DNA from: Moniliella sp. 'wahieum' | Lineage: Eukaryota; Basidiomycota; Moniliellomycetes; Moniliellales; Moniliellaceae | Assembly (NCBI GenBank): GCA_003971905.1 | Contig: RSEE01000085.1 | Location: 241,903 to 305,902, forward strand | Direction: 5' to 3' | DNA: 64,000 bases | In this document: positions 21,909 to 33,300 of the stretch, piece after piece | Layout of the letters: every line of letters begins with the position of its first letter | Numbering within the stretch: the stretch's first letter is position 1 | Notes under the pieces: generated by a model | Told to the model about the DNA's origin: nothing | Databases searched by the model: none | What the model saw: the letters and a program-made list of their open reading frames with translations, nothing else | Translations under genes and position numbers: made by a program

Positions 21909-24067
21909 TGGGCAGAGGCAGGGGTGGCGGCGAGATACAGACGAGTGGTTGGGGGGGATGAGAAGGATGGGGCTGGCGCTGGCGCCGGAGGGGGGGTGGT
22001 GGAGGTGAGTGGGGATGGTTGGGTGGCCCCAGGGTGGGTCCGGACTGCCGAACAAGAAAAAAAGTCCGGCACCTGCCAGATCCAGGCTGTGCAGCTTACA
22101 GCCGGTAGTACGTACTAGTCACCTGACAGTCATCGGTCAGACCATCCTCATGCATCACTTCAAGCTACAGTCACTGGCTCCCTGCGACGGACGAAGCCGA
22201 AGACCCTTATCGGAGGCAACCTTCCACCCCCACCTGCGTTCTCGTGCCCAGACGATGAAGCGATGGGTCGCACTGGCGCCAAGGCGGCACTGCCTGTCTG
22301 TGTGTGGCCGCTGGCCGGGGAGCTTCAAGCTTCCAGCTTCACATCTTCACATGTCACTTCATGACATGACGGCCGACTGCCCGTAGAAGTGGACCATCGC
22401 CATCACTTGTATCACTAGTTGGTCACTAGCACCAGCACTACGTTGGTCTGAAGAATGCGCTTCGCTTCTTCCAGATGCCCAGCCAGGCTAGGGCAGTTTG
22501 CTACTCTAGTATCTGACCGCTGCCATGCCCCACAAAACAGCGGGGTATTATCGAACCTCGCATACGTCGTTAGGGTTCCCCATGAATGCGAACCTGTGTG
22601 CGCTCCGCCGAAGGACTTTATATAAGTGTGTTTCTCTGTGGGCCCTGTGCATCAAGCCTAACAAAGTAGTGTCATTTGATTCATTAAATCGAGTTCAGTT
22701 TGAGTGCACGGACAAATGGCCACACGATTGAATCCGCCAGTAGGGCCTTTTCTTGCGTGATGTCCAAACGTTTAAGTGAACAACGTATTACGTGCAAATA
22801 ATTATTAGAGCAAACGTATCCAAAAGTAACTTTGCAAGCACAAAAGCAATACAAGACTGCCTGATGTTGCGAAAAAAACAGAGTCCAATACGGTGCGTAT
22901 GGCAATATGTGTTCGAATCGCTCATCAACGCAGCCTTAACAACTACGACCAGAATGCTGCTCTCCACGGGAGTATGTTCATGCGCGCTCTTAGCCGCTCA
23001 TCTAGCATTGCATCATTGATTCATCATTGATTCATCATCGCATCATCACCATCTGCATGACCCGGTCTTTGGAGTTCTGGCAGTGTATAGAACAGTATGA
23101 GAGGTGTACACCGTTTTTGCAAAAACTTCTAAAACCAGGGAGTCCGTCAAGGCATGTACCGCATCAAACTCGCTCGGTCTGCCTTTGTGATCAGCTCGTG
23201 CCCATTCAATCAAAAGGTGCCAATGATGACCACAGTAGGTCGGGGGACTCTCTGACAATTTCTAAACCAGATATAGTGCAAGTAGATACTGTGCAGTTGT
23301 GCGTTTTGTCTGAGCGTTCAGATGAACGTCGCCCATGAGACTCTTCAACAAGTTCTTCCAGTGTTCCAACATCCTGGCAATCTGATGGCGTAACATCCGG
23401 TGCGTTTAATCATGGCCACAACGAGAGAGGAACACAGGCCTTGGCTGCATCCTTGCGGCGCTGTAAAATATAGAGTCCCACAGCAGTCAATAAAAAGGCC
23501 GTATATACGAGCAGGAGGTCTTCCCAACTGCCTCTGACATTCTGTGATTTACAGTCTGGTTTGTCCACCAAAATGTCGCCCCGGTCTGTCATATGAGGGC
23601 ATGCCCTCAAAGTGGAGGCCTCCGAAGCACGTGGTTGAGATGTTCGAGTGAAGTTGGGTGCACTCGGTGGAACTTGGAGGTGGACAATACAGTGATGAGT
23701 TACAAGTTACTTGACAACGTTTAAGGAAGCCCCCACTGCGCTGCTTCCTATAGCTTCACCGCTCCTATATATAGTAGCTTCACCCACAAAGGAGTGGTGG
23801 ACGGACACGGGGTTCTGAGACACCAACGTAGGGAGCAGGCTGATCAATGATCGATGAGATCGATGATCATCAACTATTGAAATGTACCCTTGTTGACCCG
23901 GCCAAGAAGGGGTCAACCCTAACATGACCACAACCGACCGTGTCGAAAACAGCCGGCGCAATAAAACGTGGGGTGCGGAGCGGATGTGCACGGTTGGCTA
24001 TTGGCCCTGGGACATCCGAGCAGGTTGTCTCCCGCACCATCCACCTCTGGCCGTACTTCACTCAACC
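21909..24067. other. Intergenic region AVT1-RPL31 with dispersed repeat
   Basis: No protein gene supported. It includes the AVT1 upstream region, a lower-GC stretch at about 22700-23400 with the 90-bp exact repeat at 23272-23361, a TATATATAG word near 23767, and a palindromic GATC/ATCGAT block at 23847-23868 about 200 bases before the RPL31 start. Confidence 0.6.
23272..23361 (+). repeat. 90-bp exact dispersed repeat, copy A
   Basis: Identical to 41949-42038, beginning TATAGTGCAAGTAGATACTG and ending TTCAACAAGTTCTTCCAG. In both copies a frame reads IVQVDTVQLCVLSERSDERR then proline and a stop, but flanking sequence is unrelated, so this is a repeat fragment and not a gene. Confidence 0.9.
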
Positions 24068-24682
24068 ATGGCTCCTACGAAGAAGACACAGCGTTCCGTC
24101 CTCAAGGACGTCGTGACCGTGAGTATCCTGCTGGGACTCTGAATGCCGTCCTTTGCATCCCGAGATGCATGAAGGTCTGCCGGTCGACGCCTCGGTCCCG
24201 GTCTCTGTAAGAGGCCGGTACCCTCCCCCCTTAGGGGGGAATCGTCGAGAGCGTTTGGCAGGTTTTGCCCTTCGCTTGGCTATTTTGCCCTGTGCGCATT
24301 ACGACATCGCTTGGTCTGCTTTGGGTGTGCCCGATTGGCTAACTTGTTTCCTTTGTTTTGGTTGGTAGCGCGAGTACACGATCCACTTGGCCAAGCGTGT
24401 TTTCCGCATGCAAGACAAGAAGACGGCCCTCGTGCCATCAAGGAGGTTGTCCGTTTTGCCCAGCGCGCTATGAGCGTCAAGGACGTTCGCATCGACCCTA
24501 AGCTCAACGAGGAGATTTGGAAGTTGGGCGTCAAGTCGGTTCCGCGCCGGATTCGGGTGCGTCTGGAGCGCAAGCGCAATGACGATGAGGACGCCAAGGA
24601 GAAGCTTTACGTTGTGGCCACGCCCGTGTTTGGCATCACCTCGTTCAAGGGCCTCGAGACTGTCGTTATTGACCAGGAGTAA
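24068..24682 (+). CDS. RPL31: 60S ribosomal protein eL31
   Basis: Structural protein of the large ribosomal subunit near the tunnel exit. Exon 1 (24068-24118) encodes [17 protein letters not shown]. The intron is 24119-24368 (GTGAGT...TTGGTAG, 250 nt). Exon 2 opens [12 protein letters not shown] and continues with [53 protein letters not shown] and [12 protein letters not shown] to the stop at 24680-24682. One C is missing from the C-run in GGCCCTCG (about 24426-24433). Restoring it gives the expected KKTAPRAIKEV junction. At 250 nt the intron is several times longer than others in the window. Length about 121 residues, normal. Confidence 0.95.
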
Positions 24683-26050
24683 ACTGTTGAATACGCTTTC
24701 TGTCCCCGTGTCATCATGCCGTCCCCTAGGATATACTCATCTCCTTACTTTGGTCGGCCACACTTTGTGGCCCGTCCGCGACCGTGGATCCCCCACACCA
24801 AAATATGAATACCTGCCTCGCTCATGTGCTTGCCATGTAGTTGTTTCTGTATGTTGGGCTGGCCGAGTCGCAACCATAACCTTAGCCATCGATCAAGGCA
24901 AGCCGTCAAGTTCCAAGAGAGGCTTTCTGCTTTGGCCAGTGTAGGTGCCTGTCAACTGCCCCCCGATCACATGTATGCCAACGTTGCTGCTGTGCATATC
25001 TGATTCGATTCCAATCTTGAAGATAGCTCGGCGCAATGAGGTTGTTGCATGGATTCATTGGATCGGTCGTTGGTTGAATGATGACGAAATCGCACATACG
25101 CTCCATCGTCCTGACATCGGCCATCAGTGCGTCTCAGTAGGCCTCAGACCTCAGATCACAGACTTCAGAAGGCGGGTAGGCTCCACTGCACCAGATTCGC
25201 CACCAAGGTTCGCGCATCGGGGGGGACGTGCCACAGTGGGAGATAGGAGATCATAGAACTGCTGTGGCGTGTTACCAACGGATGGTTAGTAGGGAGCCAC
25301 AGTCCGATGAGTTTGGTACCCATCCATATTCAATGGCCCACTTGCCGCACCTTCCTTCCCACCCCCCTCGTAACTCAGTGTAGCTTTCGCGCAACTCATG
25401 GCTCCATATCGCGCCTCGCTGCGCGCACAGCCAGTCTTCCTATAGCTGTCTCTCCCCCCTTGGGTCGGGAGTCGCTGCCACCACTAGTACCATGGTTTGG
25501 TGATGGGCATGCGCAGGCTGGTAGGCGGGTAAAAAAAATCCATACAAACCGTCATAGAGCGACTAGCGGGGAAACGGCGGGGCAGAGCAAAGCATGGTTT
25601 GGTAGGCGAGAAACAAGGGAAGGAAGAGAACAGCGATCAAACAAAGAGCAAAAGAGGAACAAAAGAGGAACGGAAGAAAGGCAGGAGTAAGGGGCATGGA
25701 GCAAGGGGAAAGGGGCAAGGAACAAGGAGCAAGGGAGACAAGGGGCAAGGGAGACAAGGGCAACGGGCAAGGAAGGGCGAACGGGGAGAAAAAAAGAGAA
25801 AGACAAAACCAAAGAGGGCGCACGCAGATCTTCGCACCAGGAAACAATGAGGCTCGTAAATCGTAACCATGTCAAGACGTGTGCGGGGTAGGGAACATGC
25901 ACACTTGGTCCACCTGCTCCAGCCGAAGGCGTGGCTGACGACACCGGAAAGAGCAGGGGCAGGGACAGGGATCAGGAGGGGGCTCGCCTCAGGCCCGCTA
26001 AAGGGCCAGAGGGGACCAAAGAAGGGAAAGGGAAAGGGAAAGAATGGGGG
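24683..26050. other. Intergenic region with purine-rich tract
   Basis: No gene supported. From about 25590 to 25850 the plus strand is almost pure A/G with iterated GGGGCAAGG and GGAACAAG words. This generates long spurious frames on both strands. The final 60 bases carry GGGAAAGGGAAAGGGAAA and the 3' flank of the minus-strand gene ending at 26051. Confidence 0.65.
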
Positions 26051-29000
26051 TTAATTGTACCACCGCTCCTGAGGCGGGGCGTGGTAGCCCTGCCCAGCCT
26101 GCGGGGCCGGGGGCTGGGAAGGGAAGTTAGAGTAGGGCATGGTTTGCGTAGGAGCGGGGTGGTGGGCCGAGGGGTGGTACGCGTGGCCAAGGTAGGCGAG
26201 GGGGAGAGGTGGTGGCCTTGGTGCGGCGAAACGGAGGGGTCGGTAACATGGCCCACATGGGGCGGAACATGGTTCATGTGGCCGGGCACGTGCGCCATGT
26301 GGCTCGCAGGCGGGAAATGGGACGGAGTGACAGGCGGCGGGTAGATCCCGTAGCCATCGCCTTGACGCGGAAGAACAGGATCGTAATAGTACGGTCCAGG
26401 GCGTTGACGCGGTCCCGGTCGACTGCCTACCGGCGAGGGCATCGTGCCCCCCTTGCGGCCCAGCTCCCGCAATGGGCGGCAACCCGGGGGAGTAGGACCC
26501 AAGGACAGCCGCCGATCCACCGTGTGGGGGGGCAAGACACTCATCCCTCCCATCGGGTCAACGCTCACCCTTCGATCCGAAGGGGCAGGCGCGACGTGGA
26601 ACCGGGCCGGGCCCAGCGGGATGACCGGTTGACGTAGGCGGAGGGGGCGAATTGGGATCGACAAACATGTGCGCCTGCACCGGGTCCGAGGGGGTAGGGG
26701 AGGGGCCATACAACCCAGCTGACGGGGCCAGACGCGCGTTGCCTGGTCCAACAAGGGGGTTGGATGCCAAGGCAGGATCGGACTGGCGCATGGTATACGA
26801 CGGAAGGAAGCGCGTGTCGCTGTCGGTGGGAGAAAACGCCGTAGGAGCCGTAGTGCCCGCGGCGAGATGTGCATTCGGAAGGGGTGGCTCCAGTACGCTG
26901 GCCCCCGTAGAGGCTGGGGCGCCGTGAGGTGGCAGCGGGTTAGGCGGCTGAGCTGGTAGCTGGGCCTCCTCGGGGCTCAGCGACGCATCCGTCACGCCCC
27001 GAGCCAACCCCGAAGCGTGGAGCTTATTGCTGGCCCCGCTTGCTGAATCGCCGCGGGAGGTTGCACCGCCGGGGCAAGTTTGCGTCCTGAAGCCCGCCTT
27101 CCTCCCGCCCCGGTCGCGTTGGGTCCGGCCGAAGTTGCAGAGGAAGCATCGGCCGGCTCCTCGACTGTCCCCTCATTGTGAAGGAAGCTGTTCATCGAGG
27201 CCTGCGACACCCATCCTCCCCACCAGACCGCCTCATGCGGCGCCATCAGGTTGAGTCCATACCGACTGCCCTGCAGCAAGCATCGATCAACCCCCCCTTG
27301 CGAGGCTGAGCTGGGTATAGTCTCCTCCAAGTCAGGAGATTCGCCCAAGAACCTGGGCGCGAAGAACGGCCCAAAGCACCTTGCGGCGGCACGCCCGCTC
27401 CAACCGAGAGAGAGAGAGAAGGCCCGCTCGACGTGTCTAGACCGGCGAGACGAAAGAGTTCTTTCATCTGGTCAAGCAACTTGGTCCCATACATGCGTGA
27501 ATGCGGAGCATAGAGGTTGGTCTTATTGAAGGAGGGAAAAACGAGGAACTTGGGTTCCAGCGGCTGGTTGCCATTAAGCCGGACACAAAATTGGGCCCAA
27601 CGCGTAATAGTGCCAGCGGGATCCAGCGTTGGCTTTTCGGCCTGGTACTGGAGACAGTACGTCTTGGGCTGCCGATCGTTGTTTTCTCGCCAGGGTAGAG
27701 TGACCACGGCGGTCGGGGTAGGCGTAGTTTGGGTCGACAGCGCTGCCGGGTCCATCGGTGAGACCGAGCGTACCCTTCAACAGTTTCGTAGTGGCCTCGG
27801 GCGAGACAAACTTGCCAGTGTAGTCGCTGAACGAGATGTTCTCCCACTTGAGCAAGAGCAACTCATCGAGGCGCGTCCAGAGCAAGTAGCTGAGGGTCAA
27901 AAAGTGTGCATAAACAGATACAGCACCAGCTCCCGGGAAGACTTGTTGTTCGTGATAGCGTCCTGAACAGACGACATGCATGAGTCAGTAAGAATACCAA
28001 GGGACGAGGGCTGGGGAAGTAGGGCGGGGCAGATGTTTCACACGCACCTCATCCATCGTCTCGTTGCGCAAATATGATAGGACTACGGCCAGCTCAGGAT
28101 AAAGGAGGGGCTTGACTTTCACATGCTCCGAGTCGCGCCGGCGCCGGCGTTCCCCGCCAGTGCGGGAAATGGAATTGTACCGAGCACGGTACCGCTCCGA
28201 GAAACAGGGTTTCCTTTTGCGTGACGCTCATTGAGGTCCTGAATCTGGTCCCAGGCAGCCAATTCGCGCTTCAGACGAAACTTAAAGTAAGCGGCTAGGG
28301 CTGAATTGACCCGACTCACGGTATTGTACGACAAGCCGCGGTCCACCGCATCATCAATGTACAGCAGCATCGCGTCCAGCGTCAATTCCGACACTTGATC
28401 AAACGAATCGGCAAGCTCGGGCTTGTGGGTCGCCAGCCATTTTTTCATCGTGACAATCGTATCATCATACTGCCGCAATGTACTTTCCGATGGACTTTGA
28501 GTCCAACGGGAACCACGTGCGACAGTGGGACCAGTACTTGGGGACTTGCGTACCGAACGACGACGCGGGGCACCCGACGGCGCCCTCGCTGTCGAATGCG
28601 GATCGGCAGCCACGTCGGGCTTGGCACCGGTGAGGGCCTTGGTACTGGAGCTGCGCCTGCGCGCGACAGAGGCGGGGCAGGAAGAGAGACCGAGGGGACC
28701 GAGGAACGATGGATAGGGGAGATGGCTCCGACGTTGGTCGTAGTGGAGCGACGGCTGATTTGGAGCAGGGCCGGGTCGGAGTAGGAGAAGGTAGGGGGGA
28801 GGCAGGCGGGGGCTGGGATTGCGCTTGCGCTTGCGATTGCGCTTGCGATTGCGACGGCAGTTGGGGTGCACTGCGGCGATTGGTAGGCGCGCTGCGCAGG
28901 CGGGAAGGGTGGGTGAGGTGCGCTGGTAATAGTATTGGTCGGTATGGGGGGCAACGGCATTGGGCCCCGTGCTAGGATCCGAGTAAGGTGGGCCCAAGGG

Positions 29001-29206
29001 GCCTTCGGACGCGGAGGCACCAACAGGCGCACCCGCGGGACCGGACGACGGGCCAAAGGGGAGGAGTCCCAACTGGGGCCCGACAAGGCAGGGAGCACAG
29101 CAGAGGCGGCAGGCATGATCGGGCCGCGCGTGGACTGGCTACTGGCGTTTGTAGGGCTGGTGGGGCGAACGATCTGGTAGGGTGTGTATTCGGGTGCGGG
29201 GGGCAT
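26051..29206 (-). CDS. Tyrosine-recombinase-like protein with proline-rich tails, probably domesticated Crypton-type
   Basis: From the ATG at 29206 (MPPAPEYTPYQIVRPTSP) a Pro/Ser/Ala-rich tail runs to about 28510. Then comes a SAM-like core-binding helix bundle of phage-integrase type: TLRQYDDTIVTMKKWLATHK, LTLDAMLLYIDDAVDRGLSY, NTVSRVNSALAAYFKFRL. An 85-nt intron (27963-28047) splits YLRNETMDE from DAITNNKSSRELVLYLF. The catalytic-domain start LLWTRLDELLLLKWENISF has the box I Arg in an R-x-x-E-L setting. A beta-hairpin-like piece follows (QPKTYCLQYQ, then RWAQFCVRLNG and FLVFPSF). The C-terminal boxes are weak. Near 27310 the H-x-x-R box reads roughly SSLRKGG after homopolymer repair. HEAVWWGGWVSQASMNSFLH has Phe where the Tyr nucleophile is expected. 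A second long proline/His/Met-rich tail ends PPQERWYN. Role unknown; DNA binding without strand exchange is my inference. Confidence 0.6.
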
Positions 29207-30350
29207 GGGGTGAAGCAGGTCGGACACGCGACGTGACGCGAGCAGGCCGTCGATCGGGCGTGCTACGTACGGACAGCGGCAGCAGCAATGGGCACAGCAG
29301 GCTGGCTGGGCTCAACAGCAGCAGCAGCAGGAGAGAGAACAGGGCCCGCAGCCGAGGCGGGGTGCGTGTGGGGGGCGGCGAAAGAAGGCGAAGGGGAGGG
29401 CGGGTGGGCGGGGGTGCCTGAGCGGTCTCGCGGGTGTGGGTTGGGACAGCAGCAGAAAGGAGGCGGAAGAGGTGGGGCGGAGGGGAGCGAGCTGACACAG
29501 CGAGCGGAGCGGCCGGAGGAGGAGGCAGAAGGGCACGGCGGGGATGGAGGTGGGGCGGAGGCAGAAGCGAGATGGAGAAGGCAGAGCGGATGGAACGCAG
29601 CGGCAAAGACCGAAGAAACGCCCAAGACAAGCGTAGGCAGGCAGGCAAGGAGGGGCCGGTGCTTGGACCGAGTGCAGGCAAGACACGACGACAGAACACC
29701 CCAGCCAGTCCGCAGGCAGCACGCCAGCCAGCAGACCACAGGCCCACAACCGTCGCAGCGCCCAGCCAGGCCGAGTGCTGGTGCCCAGCCTGCAGCAGCC
29801 GGCAGCGCGTACGCCCGCAGCAAGGAGCAGGCAGGCCGGCCGCACCAGCCCTACGTAGCACGCGCCCCCCCACGCACGGCACTGCAGCACCCACCTCCCA
29901 GCCACCGCAGCGGTGACGGGCAAGTGTGAGGCTGGTGCGCCGCCGAAGCGGTTAGGGACGCGTGACGCAGCTCCCCCCACCGACCGGCCGACCGACCAAG
30001 AGCCCGCGCCTACGTTACCCCTTGCGCCTGCTCCGCGGTCCCTCGCACGCAGCGTGCCAGCAGGGGTGGATGCTGCTGAGCGCTGATGCGCGGATGCATG
30101 ACCGCGGGATGGGAACGGTTGATCGCACCAAGCGATCGCTGCCACCGGCCACCCCTGCAGACGCCCGCCACCGCAGCCCACACTGCCCCCACGGGTGCGT
30201 CTGGTGCGCCTGGGCGCCCCCACGCCGCCGGTGGCTCTGCACCACCCCCGGTCCCACACGGCAAAACTGACACCGCACCGCAGGCACTGCAGCCATCTTG
30301 GGCCGACGCCCCTATGTAGAGGACCGCTGACTGCCACACACGACGCATGA
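29207..30350. other. GC-rich region without supportable gene
   Basis: Very GC-rich with AGCAGCAGC and GGCGGAGG simple repeats. Long frames exist on both strands in several phases but none has a conserved motif, and they overlap one another. Part is the promoter and leader of the recombinase-like gene. Confidence 0.55.
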
Positions 30351-33300
30351 CTAGTGACTAATGGTCCGCAACCCCTTCCCCACAGCCTGAGGCGGGTACC
30401 CTCCAGCGCCTCCCCTGTCTCGTCGCCATCCCAGATCCAATCGGAATCCGGCCAGGCAGGGCGCCAGCCTCGCCGCCAGCCCCTGTGGCCAAGCACCTGC
30501 CGCGCACCAGCGCTGTGTCAGCCACGGAATCTTGTCCGCCCGCTCGTTCTGTTTGCAGATCGAAGACAACCGGCCGATGGCAGTAAATCGAGCAGACAGC
30601 ATGGTACCGGGCGGTCTGTCCTGGGGTGCCGGGGATGCCTGCGGGGCCAAGTTGGGCGCGGTGAAAGCGGCAGCGTGATGCATGAAGGGCGACGTGGCGC
30701 ACCCTGGCACACCCGTTCTTTGGACATGGGCATGGGCATGCAGCATGCAGCCGCACCGCGTACATGGCCAGCCTGTCGCACCCACCAGCCGCAAGCGCGC
30801 TGCTGCCTGCGCCGACAAGCGACAGCTGCATGGACAGTGCGCTATCGATATCAGCGCGTGTCCCCCATGGCTGAGCTGGTGCCAGGGCGGGACGCAGGCA
30901 TTGCCTCACACGGGAACATGTGCTGCTCCCCTGGCACATGGACAGCCTTCCGAAATTTACACAGCAACAGGGCCAGCAGCCATGTGTTGTTGCCGAGGCT
31001 GTTAGCCGGTCACGCCCCGATCACTCGATCACCGCTCGCCAATCATGATGCATGACCGGATGACCATCGATCTTCGGCCGTTGTACCCGTAAAGCGTAAC
31101 GCCCAAGTCGTAACCGGGTGGCATCGATCATAGATGTCTCAAGTGCACAAATTCATCAAAGGGCAGCACAGGCCTAAAATTCACGCAGCCCCAGCCGGCA
31201 ACTCGTACCCGGTACCCGTGGGAGCGAGCGCTCAGGCCACAGGCCGAGCGCTGTGCCTCAGCGCTGACATGCTGACATGCTGGCAGTCGACAATCGGCAA
31301 CCGATAATCGATAACCGGTACCGCTAAGCGCTAAAAGCTAGCGCTAACGTCTAACGGCTAACTCTGGCTGCTCGCATGTTTTAGGATCGATCCTAGCTAT
31401 ACAAGCAAAGAAGCCTTTCGCATTCATATCCCAGCTGCGGGGTTTCTTTCTACGCTCTCATCTTCCCGGCCTCCCCAGCCTCCCCTGGGGTCTGGGATGA
31501 GTATATCCTTGCGCTGGCTTGAATATTGAATTGACATGCAATTGACGTGTTGATAACGCTTCTCTGGCATGATGCGGTCAGTCATCATACATCATGCATC
31601 AACGTTCAACGTTCAACGTTCAACCACATTCGTCACAGCGTCACTGTCACTATGTCACTAGCTCTTTGCGTGTGAGATCTAGAGCTGAGCTGCTCAGCAT
31701 GGGAGGCGTGACGCGGACTCTGCATGCTGGGCGCGCTCGCATTCCATCGAATCATTAATCGTTGGCATCAATTGATGAACGATAATCGATGATCACGCGT
31801 CGCGTAACTCCGGCCCTGTGATGCATGATGCCCAGCCACTGCTCAGCCATGCACCAGGCTGGGCGCCGGCCGTGCCTCGGTCCAGGCCGCCTGGATTCCG
31901 ATCAGATCTCTCGCATGTCCCTTTCAAGCTTCACGCTTCACGCGGCACGCGTCCCGCGTCCTGCGTCCTGCCCCACCTGTCCCTGCCAGTGCCCAGATGG
32001 ACGGCATCCAAGCTCCGTTCGACGGGGGCAACAACTTCGCCACCAACGTACACGCGGCTGATTACGAACTTGTGCACTGTGCAGCCATCAACGCGTCCCT
32101 CGACTCAGTACTCACAGCTTACAGCTTGAAGCACTGAGTTCGGGCGCCTGAGCGCGGGCTGCGCCAGGCTGCGGCGTCAGGGGCACACCCCTTCAGAACA
32201 CTACCCATCGTGGCATAGGCGCATAGGCCTCATGCTCAGCCTGAAGCTTGAATCCTGGGACCTGCGAGTGAGCGGGGAGGCACTGCGGCTCAGCAGTTCG
32301 CGTGCAGCGTAACGCGGTGCATGCTACCAAGGGAATGGCGCTGGGCACTCGGCCTCATCGATCATCCGCGCAGACCGCTTAAGCCCAGAGGCGCGTTTAA
32401 GTGTTAGCATGTTAGGGGTCTGATCGATCTGATTCATGATTTGGGCCTTCGAAGCACGATCTGAACGTGCCAACGTCCCATCGTTCAACGTTCCTCTTTC
32501 ATGCACGTTGAACCGCTGAAATTACAGGTGCAGCCTGGTGCAGCTGCAGCTGCCAGTTCACGCGTTCACGTCTTCCCCAAACTGGCCAGCTGTCGCAGTG
32601 CTGTCCCTGAGTACCTGAGGGGCTGAGTGCACTTGTTCCTCGCAGCTGGCGGCATGCAGCAGGATGCAGCATGGGATGTAGATGCCTGGCGTCGATCCAT
32701 ACGGCACCAAGAACAGCGGGACCCTAGTTCGTCTAGACCCTGCGATGTTACGTTTTATTAACGTTTAACGTTTAACGTTCAGTACGTGCAGTTCAACACG
32801 TTCAACGTGTTCAACTTCGAATATTTGAATTACGGTTGAGAATCTGAAAACAGAGATCAGAGTCTAAAGAAACCGCGGGCCATTGAAATTGTTGAGCGCT
32901 GCTTTCTTTTAACGGGCTACCGGCTACAAGCTACCGGTTACCAGTTACATAGTTACCCATGATGTACCGCGGGGGCGCGTGCCGTGTACCACCAGGCAAG
33001 AATCGAGAAGTGGGATGGCGATGGCGAGTGAGCCGGTCAGATCCAGACCGAAGGCCTAACCGCTAAGCCCGATAAGATCGATAAGACCGGAGGCACAGGA
33101 GCTCAGTTTCTAGCGTAAGGTCTAAGGGGCTGCTGTATTGGTACTGCAGAGGGTCGAAAAGGGTCGGAATGTATTGCGTGGGCCGACAGCGGCTTTACGC
33201 GGGTAGGCTTACGCCCGTTACGCGTTGTGCGGTACCTACTTAGCGCTTAGTTCCACGCGTTTCATCGATTGTATTGATCATCGATCATCTTCTTGGGCGA

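Noticed and set aside
22009-23600. Small frames around the 90-bp repeat as a gene
   Set aside because: Only the final 20-odd residues are shared with the second copy. The rest is unrelated and has no start context or intron signals that join up.
24119-24368. snoRNA in the RPL31 intron
   Set aside because: No RTGATGA box paired with CTGA and no convincing double hairpin with an ACA tail.
25552-25944. Minus-strand Leu/Pro/Ser frames that look like membrane segments
   Set aside because: They arise from the complement of an A/G-only tract; the hydrophobicity is a composition effect.
29139-30939. Frames of up to 394 residues on the minus strand and over 200 on the plus strand
   Set aside because: High GC removes stop codons by chance. 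The frames are mutually overlapping, compositionally biased and lack any motif, so I do not call a gene.
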